A stretch of 64,000 nt of DNA, taken from assembly GCA_963920705.1 (NCBI GenBank), contig OY987233.1, forward strand, positions 8,050,001 through 8,114,000. The letters are read 5' to 3'. Source of the stretch: Odiellus spinosus. Taxonomy: Eukaryota; Arthropoda; Arachnida; Opiliones; Phalangiidae. This document shows positions 12,050 through 21,290 of this stretch, piece after piece. Made by a program: the position numbers and the translations under genes. The notes under the pieces are model-generated. The model did no database searches. It was not told where the DNA came from and saw only the letters and a program-made list of their open reading frames with translations. The first letter of the stretch is position 1. The number at the start of each line of letters is the position of its first letter.

Positions 12050-12217
12050 CAGTTTGAAGGTCTACGATGAATGCAGGTTAGGTATAAATATGTCCAAAAT
12101 AACGTGTAGGTCAGAAATGTTCAGGCATCACGCGAATCAGAAGAAAACATCACGAGCACAACACGAAAATTCACAAACTGTTGCCCCACCTTCCGAACAG
12201 TGTAGGGGTTGAATGTT
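12050..12217 (-). other. possible 3' UTR with splice donor
   Basis: The sequence after the proposed stop is less AT-rich than its surroundings and ends in a consensus splice donor (AAACTG|gtaagttt). A minus-strand AATAAA occurs further down near 11524-11529. Whether the transcript ends here or splices on cannot be told from sequence. Confidence 0.3.
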
Positions 12218-12330
12218 TTAACGCGAATGGTCTTTCAGACTCGTTTGACCTTCGCTCCATCGGATTCGACCACTCGCGGGCTCTTCCACGTCGATGCTGG
12301 ATGGCTCTGCATATTTCTTCGTTCGTTTAC
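12218..12330 (-). CDS. Ig gene terminal coding exon 9 (candidate)
   Basis: After acceptor tttctcag the phase-1 frame reads GKRTKKYAEPSSIDVEEPAS GRIRWSEGQTSLKDHSR and stops at 12220-12218. The piece is basic then acidic and shows no hydrophobic anchor, so the predicted protein would be unanchored. A strong donor (AAACTG|gtaagt at 12050/12049) lies 170 bp past the stop and may mark a spliced 3' UTR. The exon is about 22 kb from exon 8, and the LTR retrotransposon occupies most of the last 8 kb of that intron. A second frame is also open here, so assignment rests on phase and splice signal only. Confidence 0.5.
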
Positions 12331-12651
12331 CTGAGAAATATTTAAAATAATTAATGCCTTTTCAAACACAATATGAATATATTCTATAATACGAATAGAA
12401 GCAATTGTTTTTCTCGGAAAAAAAAAAGTATTAAAATGTAATTTTGGTTGTTTCTCGCTCGCTTCTGAGATAAGCGCCCGTGTGATAATAGGCCTAGATA
12501 AAACTAGAGACCTATTATCCTTTACACAAAATTTGTTGACCATGGTGAATTACTTATAATAATATTAAATTAATTTTCGAGGCAGGTACGGCGTGGTTTG
12601 AAAAAACAGTTTATTAACTAAACTTTTTTTCGGAGAGCTTTCGGACGTACT

Positions 12652-13551
12652 TGAAGAAATTGTCTATGGTTTTCCCGAATTTGGTAATGGGTCTCGGGAT
12701 ATTTCCTCTGGGTTACGTTAGGTTCTTTAAGGGAGAGCGTTTGGTGACCAGAATATCGGACTGAAACAATATTCTGGCGTGAGGTCGCGTCGCATAAAAA
12801 TAAATACCAACAAGGGTTTAAAACAACTAACAAATTTATTTAAAAGTAAAACGATTCAAAGTTTCTATGTCCGGACGGGACTTGGAATATTTTCCCTAGG
12901 ATGTAGGGGATCGTGAAGTGAAAGTGTCTTTGGTAGGACGGTAATCTTTCAAGTGAGGTTTTTTAGGGCTCCAAAGATACTTTCTTATTTTGCCTTGGTT
13001 GAGATTTTCTCCGCCAGGGACATATGGATACAATTAAATTTAATTAGTAACACATTGGATTCTAGAAATTTTAAAGTTAGAAATGAATAAAGGAAGCGAG
13101 GAGAAAATAAGTCGAGAAGGGGGCCAAAAAGCCATTACTAGGTAAATGCTTCCACCTCTGGGAGCGATCGGGGATATTACAGATCTTATAATAGAGGAGG
13201 AAGGCGAGGCATGGATAGTCTCCTTTGTACGGCTTTCGTTTATAGTTTTGGGACCCCTCTCCTTATTTTTCTCTCGCTGTACATAAAGAATAGGGGATAG
13301 ATAGTTACTCGACATCTTGAACTTATTTACAGGTATTTTCAAGATGCCGAGTTCTTAGAATTTTACGAAGGAAGGTTTTAGGCATATGGGTTACTTATTT
13401 TCTTTTAACATGTGTTTGTTAAATTGTTGGAAAGGAGGAAAATAAGTAAAAATACATTAAAGGTTATATTAAATAAGGTAATACAATTTTTCACATGATT
13501 AAATTAGGAACATTAATATATTTTTGGTATCACGTTACTCAATATTCAACA
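12652..13551 (-). repeat. 3' LTR of BEL/Pao element
   Basis: This 900-bp copy matches 19491-20390 base for base as far as read by eye. On the minus strand it starts TGTTGAATATTG and ends TTTCTTCA. A purine-rich tract with a run of seven Gs (complement of the C run at 13554-13560) sits directly next to it, as expected of the polypurine tract. Confidence 0.95.
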
Positions 13552-13607
13552 CTCCCCCCCAGGTGATACTTTTTAAGTATTACCGAGAGTTCAGAACGTG
13601 GTATTAT

Positions 13608-16600
13608 TTAATCGGCTATCTCTAAATTACACAAGTGCTGAATAGCGCGCCTAATTTTATTTCCGTTCGTAGTTTTAACTACGCAGGACCTGATTTCATT
13701 ATCGCGGCCTTTAATAATTTCGATAATTAATCCCAATTTCCACATATGGCGGGGTAACTTGTCCTCGTGGATTAGGACCACGTCACCCGTTTTAAATTCA
13801 CCTTTGTGGTTGGTGCTTTTGGAATAATGGGCCGACCGTAATTCTAAAAGGTATTCGTGTCGCCATCGATTCCATAATTTTTGGATTAGTGTTTCGCGAT
13901 ATTGATTTCTTTTAATCAATTCGACTCTCGAAGCAGGTATTTTCTCACGTTTGAATGTTAGAGGGGGTAGAGACGTGATTCTACGACCAAGCAGGAATGA
14001 AGCGGGGGTTAAAGGGGTAGGTTCATTCAAATCATTGTACGTGTAGGTTATAGGCCTAGAATTAATTAGTCCTTCGGTTTCAATTAGTAGAGTTTCTAAT
14101 TCGGTATATGATAGGCAGGCCTGGCCGAGCGTCTTTTTTAATGAGGTTTTGGTTGATCTAACCAGACGCTCCCACCATCCTCCGTACCACGCGGCTCGCT
14201 CCACTATAAATTTCCACGTAATTCCTCTTAATCCAAAAAATTCTTTAAACGACTCTGCTTTGATACTCTGCCAAACTCTTTTGAGATCAGTGTTTGCCTT
14301 CTTAAATGTTTTGGCATTGTCGGTATACACAATAGTTGGTACTCCTCTTCTCGCGATTATTCGTCTGAAAGCCATTAAAAACTCGTCCGTAGTGAGGGAG
14401 GGGACTAGTTCTAAATGAATCGCGCGGGTCACGGCACAGGTGGCCAAGCAAATATAGGCTTTTTTGGTTTCGTTTTGCTCCTTAATCAACAACGGACCAG
14501 CAAAATCTATTCCTATGATGGAAAACGGGGGTGACTCTCCAATTCTATCTTTGGGAAGGGCTGCTGTGGGTGTGTCACCGGGACTTGCGTTTAGCCTTTT
14601 GCAGGTTATGCAATCCTTTACTACGGTTCTCGCTATTTGTCTAGCGCTAGGGATCCAATACCTCTCTCTTAATTGCGTTATAGTATCACTTATCCCTCCA
14701 TGGAAAACTTGGGTATGACTTCTTACAATTAGCATTTTGGACAATCTGTGGGTTTTGGGCATGATAATGGGATGTTTCTCATTGTAGGAGAAAGAAGACT
14801 CTTCTAGGCGACCCCCGACACAAATTAAACCAAATTCATTTAATATAGGTCGCATTGGGGCTAATTTGGACTTCGATTCTATTGTCTCCCCTTTTTGTAG
14901 GCATTCCAATTCTGATTGATATTCTTCTAATTGCACGGATTTTACCCAAAGTTTTTCCGATTTTTCAATTTCTTCCGCACTAATGGGGCCTGTAATTTTA
15001 TTTACCCCCTTGGCTCTTGAATTTTTGGCAAAACGGAATAAATAGGACGTTATTCTAAGAGCTGTGTTTAAATGATAATACCTGTTCAAATCCATTATGT
15101 TTTGAACCCGATATTTTTCCTTCGTGGTCACAGCGAGGGTTATTTTTCGCCTTTCTTTAGCGACCGAATCTAAATTGGTTTTTTGGGGTTCGCTATTCGG
15201 CCACGCGTCTTTTGGTTCTTTTAACCAGGGAGGTCCCTTCCACCATATCTCACTTTCGACTAGTTTTTTGGCGTTTATCCCTCTACTGGGAAGGTCCGCG
15301 GGATTTTCTACTCCTGGACAATGGTGCCAATTTTCCTTTTTAGAAAGCTTTTGAATTTCAGCGGCTCTATTACTGACAAAGGGCTTCCAGTTTTTTGTAT
15401 CATCCCTAACCCAGGCTAAAGCGACGGTAGAGTCCGTCCAATAAATTATATTTTTCAAATTTTGTTGGAACGTATCTTTTACGTAATTAACAAGTTTCGC
15501 ACCCAATAAACAGCCCATCAGTTCTAGTCTCGGTAATTTAAGCTCGTCTTCTGATTGTTTTATTGGGGCTACTCGGGTCTTTGAGGTTATTAAGGATACA
15601 CCGATTTGGTTCGATTTGGTGGTGTACCTTAGGTAAATAACCGCAGCATATGCCTTTTGACTAGCGTCAACAAAACAATGCAATTCTTGTTCGGTTATTT
15701 CTGATTCAGATTCGTTAAAGTAGTGCCTGTTCACTCTTAGGTCATGTAGCAAGGGTAATTCTTGGGACCATATCTCAAATTGTTGACTAATTTCTAAAGG
15801 CAATATGTCATCCCAGTCATTTTTATATTCCCATAAAAGTTGGAACAATATTTTAGCGCGTATGGTGAAGGGCGCTAGCAAACCTATGGGGTCAAAAATC
15901 TGGGAAATATAACTGAGGAGATGACGTTTCGTTAATTTAAGGTTTTTTCGAAGCTCAATTAAATTGGTCAAATCGAAAGTAAAGGTATCAACTAAGGGAT
16001 TCCATTTTAAACCTAAAATTTTGGTTTCCGGGGTAATTTGGGCCTGGTCAAACAATTCGTCCCCCTTTTCATCTACTTGAGCTTTCCATAATTCTCTCAA
16101 CTCCTTCGAGTTCGTACCCCATTTTCGGAATCTCATTCCCCCTTCTTTTACAACTTTCGCCGCTCCTATCGAGATTTCAAGTGCGGATGAAACGTCTTTT
16201 TCTCCACTAGTAAAATCGTCAACATAGAGATCGTTATTCAAGGCTTCTTTAACTCTTTGATCTATATTTTCGGATTTTTGCAAGTGGTATTTTACTGTAC
16301 AAGCTAACAAAAAGGGACTGGGCTTAACTCCGAAAGGAACTCTGGTCATTCTGAGGGTTCTAACTTCGTTGGGTTTAATTACTCCATTTTCCTCTTTAGT
16401 CCAAAGAAATCTCACAGAGTCCTTGTCGGGTTCATCTAAAGCTACTTGGAGGAAGGCGGCTTCAATATCGGCGACTATTGCTACCTTATTTTTTCTAAAT
16501 CTCAAAAGTAGGAGGAGGAGATCAGGATTCAGATTTGGGCCGGAGGCTAGACAATCATTAAGAGAGTGAGCTCCATAGGCGTGAGAAGAGGCATCGTAAA

Positions 16601-19418
16601 CTATTCGAAGTTTGGTAGTTTGCGCTCTCTCCCTTATAACTCCCTGGTGGGGCATATAATAGGTACCAGGATTTCTGACTTCTATCTGGCTATCGGGGAC
16701 AATTTCCGCTATACCCTTTTCTATTTGGTCTTCGATAATGTTTTTATATTCTAGGTAATATTTCGGGTCCTTTTCAAACCTTTTTTCTAAGGAATGCCAC
16801 CTTTTTAAAGCTAGGCTGTAATTATCGGCGAGGGATTCTTTGTTTGTTTGCCACGGGAATTTGACAACGTACCTTTCCCCATCGTGTTTAACTTCGTCGA
16901 AAAAGGTCGCGACAGTTCTCTCATTGAGATTTTCTTTAACTTCTCGATTATCCACTCCCATACTCTCCAAATCAAAGAACGATTTTAGAGTGTCATTTAC
17001 TCTTTTTTGGCCGAGGGATGTAACCATTGTTGTCACTGGATGATATATAGTTTGGTTTGAAGGGCTATATTTTACGCCTTGAATACACCAACCCAAAATC
17101 GTTTCAGTGGCCACTAAAGAGCGGGTGAACCGTTCATTTTTGCAAGTCATTAATTCCCAATAATGGTCTGATCCGATTAAAATATCTACTTCTGGGTCTT
17201 CAAATTCTGATCCCTTTGGATCATCGGCTAATTGAAGGTTTTGGGATCGTAAAATATTTTCTAGACCTTCGTCATCAATTTTAGTGAAGGTATAGCAAAC
17301 AAAGGGTACTTCTAACGCGATAATTTCCGCTTTTTGCTCGGGTTTTTCTCTATTTTCGAGAGTTATTTTGACTAGGTTTACGCTTCTTTTTGAGGGAATC
17401 TTGCTGCCAAAGGTATAGACTTCTTGGTTTTTAAGTTTGCCTACAATGGGTAGCTTCAATTTTCTAGCTAATTCCTCTCTTACGAAGCTGGTTTGGCTTC
17501 CGCCATCGAAAAAACAATGGGCTCTTTCTTTGTTTTGCGGGTTTTTTGGGTCTCTAACAATGGCTATGGCGGTTTGCATTAATACCTCTTTCGTCAGATT
17601 TTTGACCGGGGCTACGGTAACTGCCGAAACGACGGTATTATTTTCTGCCGAAACATCTTGTTTTTTGTGACTAGGGTTATGTTCACATATGGAAAAATGA
17701 TGCTTCCCTTTACATTTTATGCAATTTCTAAATTTAGATCTACAGCCTTTTGTGTCGTGACCATAGCGTAAACATATAAAACATCTTCCGCTATCTTTTA
17801 CAATTATCTGCTTTTTTGGTAGGGTAAAATTTGGGCAGTAATTGGTTTTATGGGTGGAATTTTTGCAGAAAATACAATAAATACTTTCTTGGTCTTTTGT
17901 GGCGGTTGATAGGGTGGAACTTGAGGCTTTAAATCTATTTTCATATTTTATTTTGTTCCTATTTCTATCTTGGTAACTATGGTGATCAGATTGGCTAACA
18001 TTTTCGGAAATTTTAGGAAGTTCGGACTTTCCAGGTGTAGCGCTTAGCAATTTTGCCAATTCGCGGCTTTCAATTTGAGAGCGTATAAAATTTATTATTT
18101 CATCCGCGTCCCAATTTGGGCTACTTCTTTTTAGGCAAAATTCTGTTCTGATATCATTTGGCAGGCAGCGTAGCAGAGCCGGGCATAGAAAAGAGGCCTT
18201 TTCAGCGGTATTAACTCCTAACGCTTTCAAACTTCTAAGACTAATTTCGCACGTATCTAATAGGTTTCTTAGATCTTTTAAATTTTGCGAGCTTAATACT
18301 GGCTTAATATCTAGGAGTTTATTCATGTGGGTATGAATGGCTAGGTCGGAGTGCTCGTATCTTTTCTTTAATAAAGCGACTGCTTGGTCATAAGATTCAT
18401 CAATCTCTTCAAATCCAATAACGGCTTTAAGAGCCTCCCCCTCTAAATATGACGTGAGATAAATAAACTTTTCTACCTTTTCGAGTTTCGAGTTTCTGTC
18501 AATTGTGGCTTTGAATCTTGCCCAAAAACTGTTCCATTTTGATATCTCTCCATCGAATTTAGAGATAGTAAGTTGTGGGAGTCTCACTGAGGAATTGTTC
18601 GATCCGGCGATTCCGGGGTTGTTCGATCCGGTGATTCCGGGGTTGTTCGATCCGGTGATTCCGGGGTTGTTCGATCCGGTGATTCCGGGGTTGTTCGATC
18701 CGGCGATTCCGGGGTTGCTTATTCCGGCGATTCCGGGGTTGCTTATTCTGGCGATTCCGGGGTTGCTTATTCCGGCGATTCCGGGGTTGCTCGTTATAGT
18801 TAGAGCGGTAGGCGATGACGTCACATTTTGGGCGATGGGCGTTGACGTCACATTTTGGGCGGCTGGCGTTGACGTCACATTTTGGGCGTTAGGCGATGAC
18901 GTCACATTTTGTGCGGCTGGCGGTGTCGTCATTAGGTTGGTTATTGGAATGCTTCCAGTTGACGTGGTGCTGGTGGAGGCAGAACCCGTTGACCCTGCGT
19001 ATGGTATGGTGGAAGCATGGGCTTTCTGGATAATTCTTTTTACCGCGTTTTTAACGTCGGCGATATCTTCTCGATATCTGATGGCTCCGTCCGTTTCGTT
19101 CTCCATTTCGATTACGTCTTCTATGAGGGCTTCTACTCGTGAATCAATTCTGATTAAGTCTTCTTCTCGTTCGAGAAGAACAGAAAGAGCGTCTTCGTAA
19201 TCGTCGATGACGGCGTGCTTATCTTGGATGAAGGTTTTAATTTGGTTAACCTTACGGGTGGCGGCTTTTCTAGCGCTGGTCCTGATGCTTTTGGCTAGAT
19301 TAAGCTCCCTTGTTTTTGCAGCGGTAATACTTCCGGAGTTGGTATTGGTCATTGCTGGTGGCGGAGGTATGTTACTAGCTGCGGTTTTGCTTCCGGCGGC
19401 GGTTGGATCGGTTGACAT
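13608..19418 (-). CDS. BEL/Pao Gag-Pol polyprotein
   Basis: This is a single frame of 1936 residues. A low-complexity N-terminus carries short tandem peptide repeats of the NPGI(A/T)GSN type at about residues 210-275. A DUF1759-like Gag region follows (about 280-430), then CCHC-type zinc knuckles (about 520-590). The aspartic protease has a DGGSQTSF core (about 632). The reverse transcriptase has YVDDF (about 1066) and the RNase H region CFVDAS (about 1249). The integrase has an HGG/H2C2 zinc-binding part (about 1576) and a catalytic core with IGIDFAGP and DNAKTF (about 1640-1705). The C-terminus resembles DUF5641. Length and order fit BEL/Pao, whose members make virus-like particles and integrate by their own integrase. 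It looks whole and is recent. Confidence 0.95.
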   Translation of the reverse strand: MSTDPTAAGSKTAASNIPPPPAMTNTNSGSITAAKTRELNLAKSIRTSARKAATRKVNQIKTFIQDKHAVIDDYEDALSVLLEREEDLIRIDSRVEALIEDVIEMENETDGAIRYREDIADVKNAVKRIIQKAHASTIPYAGSTGSASTSTTSTGSIPITNLMTTPPAAQNVTSSPNAQNVTSTPAAQNVTSTPIAQNVTSSPTALTITSNPGIAGISNPGIARISNPGIAGISNPGIAGSNNPGITGSNNPGITGSNNPGITGSNNPGIAGSNNSSVRLPQLTISKFDGEISKWNSFWARFKATIDRNSKLEKVEKFIYLTSYLEGEALKAVIGFEEIDESYDQAVALLKKRYEHSDLAIHTHMNKLLDIKPVLSSQNLKDLRNLLDTCEISLRSLKALGVNTAEKASFLCPALLRCLPNDIRTEFCLKRSSPNWDADEIINFIRSQIESRELAKLLSATPGKSELPKISENVSQSDHHSYQDRNRNKIKYENRFKASSSTLSTATKDQESIYCIFCKNSTHKTNYCPNFTLPKKQIIVKDSGRCFICLRYGHDTKGCRSKFRNCIKCKGKHHFSICEHNPSHKKQDVSAENNTVVSAVTVAPVKNLTKEVLMQTAIAIVRDPKNPQNKERAHCFFDGGSQTSFVREELARKLKLPIVGKLKNQEVYTFGSKIPSKRSVNLVKITLENREKPEQKAEIIALEVPFVCYTFTKIDDEGLENILRSQNLQLADDPKGSEFEDPEVDILIGSDHYWELMTCKNERFTRSLVATETILGWCIQGVKYSPSNQTIYHPVTTMVTSLGQKRVNDTLKSFFDLESMGVDNREVKENLNERTVATFFDEVKHDGERYVVKFPWQTNKESLADNYSLALKRWHSLEKRFEKDPKYYLEYKNIIEDQIEKGIAEIVPDSQIEVRNPGTYYMPHQGVIRERAQTTKLRIVYDASSHAYGAHSLNDCLASGPNLNPDLLLLLLRFRKNKVAIVADIEAAFLQVALDEPDKDSVRFLWTKEENGVIKPNEVRTLRMTRVPFGVKPSPFLLACTVKYHLQKSENIDQRVKEALNNDLYVDDFTSGEKDVSSALEISIGAAKVVKEGGMRFRKWGTNSKELRELWKAQVDEKGDELFDQAQITPETKILGLKWNPLVDTFTFDLTNLIELRKNLKLTKRHLLSYISQIFDPIGLLAPFTIRAKILFQLLWEYKNDWDDILPLEISQQFEIWSQELPLLHDLRVNRHYFNESESEITEQELHCFVDASQKAYAAVIYLRYTTKSNQIGVSLITSKTRVAPIKQSEDELKLPRLELMGCLLGAKLVNYVKDTFQQNLKNIIYWTDSTVALAWVRDDTKNWKPFVSNRAAEIQKLSKKENWHHCPGVENPADLPSRGINAKKLVESEIWWKGPPWLKEPKDAWPNSEPQKTNLDSVAKERRKITLAVTTKEKYRVQNIMDLNRYYHLNTALRITSYLFRFAKNSRAKGVNKITGPISAEEIEKSEKLWVKSVQLEEYQSELECLQKGETIESKSKLAPMRPILNEFGLICVGGRLEESSFSYNEKHPIIMPKTHRLSKMLIVRSHTQVFHGGISDTITQLRERYWIPSARQIARTVVKDCITCKRLNASPGDTPTAALPKDRIGESPPFSIIGIDFAGPLLIKEQNETKKAYICLATCAVTRAIHLELVPSLTTDEFLMAFRRIIARRGVPTIVYTDNAKTFKKANTDLKRVWQSIKAESFKEFFGLRGITWKFIVERAAWYGGWWERLVRSTKTSLKKTLGQACLSYTELETLLIETEGLINSRPITYTYNDLNEPTPLTPASFLLGRRITSLPPLTFKREKIPASRVELIKRNQYRETLIQKLWNRWRHEYLLELRSAHYSKSTNHKGEFKTGDVVLIHEDKLPRHMWKLGLIIEIIKGRDNEIRSCVVKTTNGNKIRRAIQHLCNLEIAD

Positions 19419-19490
19419 TTTGGTGATAGTTTATTTTTAAACCGACTGTTCGGATTTTAACTAGCTAATTTTCCCGGGTTTCCGGTACCA

Positions 19491-20390
19491 TGAAGAAATT
19501 GTCTATGGTTTTCCCGAATTTGGTAATGGGTCTCGGGATATTTCCTCTGGGTTACGTTAGGTTCTTTAAGGGAGAGCGTTTGGTGACCAGAATATCGGAC
19601 TGAAACAATATTCTGGCGTGAGGTCGCGTCGCATAAAAATAAATACCAACAAGGGTTTAAAACAACTAACAAATTTATTTAAAAGTAAAACGATTCAAAG
19701 TTTCTATGTCCGGACGGGACTTGGAATATTTTCCCTAGGATGTAGGGGATCGTGAAGTGAAAGTGTCTTTGGTAGGACGGTAATCTTTCAAGTGAGGTTT
19801 TTTAGGGCTCCAAAGATACTTTCTTATTTTGCCTTGGTTGAGATTTTCTCCGCCAGGGACATATGGATACAATTAAATTTAATTAGTAACACATTGGATT
19901 CTAGAAATTTTAAAGTTAGAAATGAATAAAGGAAGCGAGGAGAAAATAAGTCGAGAAGGGGGCCAAAAAGCCATTACTAGGTAAATGCTTCCACCTCTGG
20001 GAGCGATCGGGGATATTACAGATCTTATAATAGAGGAGGAAGGCGAGGCATGGATAGTCTCCTTTGTACGGCTTTCGTTTATAGTTTTGGGACCCCTCTC
20101 CTTATTTTTCTCTCGCTGTACATAAAGAATAGGGGATAGATAGTTACTCGACATCTTGAACTTATTTACAGGTATTTTCAAGATGCCGAGTTCTTAGAAT
20201 TTTACGAAGGAAGGTTTTAGGCATATGGGTTACTTATTTTCTTTTAACATGTGTTTGTTAAATTGTTGGAAAGGAGGAAAATAAGTAAAAATACATTAAA
20301 GGTTATATTAAATAAGGTAATACAATTTTTCACATGATTAAATTAGGAACATTAATATATTTTTGGTATCACGTTACTCAATATTCAACA
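19491..20390 (-). repeat. 5' LTR of BEL/Pao element
   Basis: This copy is the same length as, and apparently identical to, the other LTR. Directly next to it (19490 downward on the minus strand) the internal region begins TGGTACCGG, the expected position and TGG start of a tRNA primer-binding site. Confidence 0.95.
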
Positions 20391-20507
20391 GTACTAGTCC
20401 CTTTTCAATCCAAGTATCTTTCTAGTCTGGGCCGACACATTTTCCAACTATTTTGTCCGCAATGGCTTAGTTTAATTTTAAGGTATTTTAAAGGGATACT
20501 AGTTCCT

Positions 20508-20755
20508 AGAAATTAACTTTTGAAATTCATTTGGACAGTAAAATGCCGAGCGTGGCCAGTGGCGGCTGAGTAGGCTATAACCAAAGTTAAATTTCAGAGG
20601 GTCCTCGAAATCAAACGAAAGGGTCCTCCAAAATGCTCTTTAGCTTGGCCGCTAATTACTGTCGACTAGCGAAAATTTCAGCTACGACGAAAATAAGTGG
20701 GGCTCTGAAAAGTTACCAGCCTACGCGAGAAAAAATCCTGGCACCACCACTGAAC
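20508..20755 (+). repeat. family P repeat (copy 3)
   Basis: This is an inverted relative of 10285-10535. Within it, CAGTGGCGGC at 20561 and CCACCACTG near 20756 form short inverted ends, but the homology extends left of them, so the true element ends are unsettled. Confidence 0.7.
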
Positions 20756-20942
20756 GTTTCTCGGTAACTTTATAAATATTAACTAGATAATACTAATACT
20801 TCAAGGTTTACAACTCAAAAGTTTATCATAAACTAGAATTTTAGAACTGTTTTCACACCGTGTCGAACGAAGTATTGAATGAATTTCTATTTGTGTTCGA
20901 CCACAAAACTGTAGCGCCATGTCCCGACTTTCTCTATACTAA

Positions 20943-21290
20943 AATCAGAAGTAGATGAAACCCTCCTTTGAAGTCTACTACTCTAATGTTCGATATAGCA
21001 CTCCTCTCTGTATGGGTAAAATTCCCAATTTTACGAGATCGGAGGGGTCCTACTTCATACCCCCTGTCTAAGGAAAATTGGAAATTCTCTCTCTCTCCAC
21101 AAACGACGACGTTTTTTATGACGAACTCCAAGGCAGCTAGAGATGTTCGCTCGACGAACTCCCGCTCCGAAAACATCTACCGTTAGGAGGCGTACGAATC
21201 GCGCTTTTTGAAACAAACCCATACAGAGAGGGGTAGACAAGACCCCGGAGTAATAGACTTCAAAGGAGGGTTTCATCGGCTTCTGCTAAT
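20943..21290. repeat. family E inverted-repeat element (copy 2)
   Basis: CAGAAGTAGATGAAACCCTC and CTTTGAAGTCTACTACTC at the left are matched by AGTAATAGACTTCAAAGGAG and GGTTTCATCGGCTTCTG at the right. The inner pair CTCTCTGTATGGGT / ACCCATACAGAGAG continues the palindrome. It shares the ends and the GGGGTCCTACTTCATACCCC segment with the 8.1-kb copy. Confidence 0.75.

Larger units (their letters stand above)
12652..20390 (-). mobile_element. BEL/Pao LTR retrotransposon, looks whole
   Basis: The element has two 900-bp LTRs, TG...CA ends, a 5-bp target duplication (GTACT before 12652 and after 20390) and one long gag-pol frame on the minus strand. The LTRs appear identical by eye, which points to a very recent insertion. 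It lies in an intron of the Ig gene, in the same transcriptional sense, with its 3' end about 320 bp upstream of the proposed last exon. Family is set by the BEL/Pao domain order: DUF1759-type Gag, zinc knuckles, aspartic protease, reverse transcriptase, RNase H, integrase and a C-terminal DUF5641-type region. No envelope-like frame was seen. Confidence 0.96.

Noticed and set aside
14149-19440. Plus-strand frames of 62-231 codons
   Set aside because: They lie antisense to the retrotransposon polyprotein and have no independent support.
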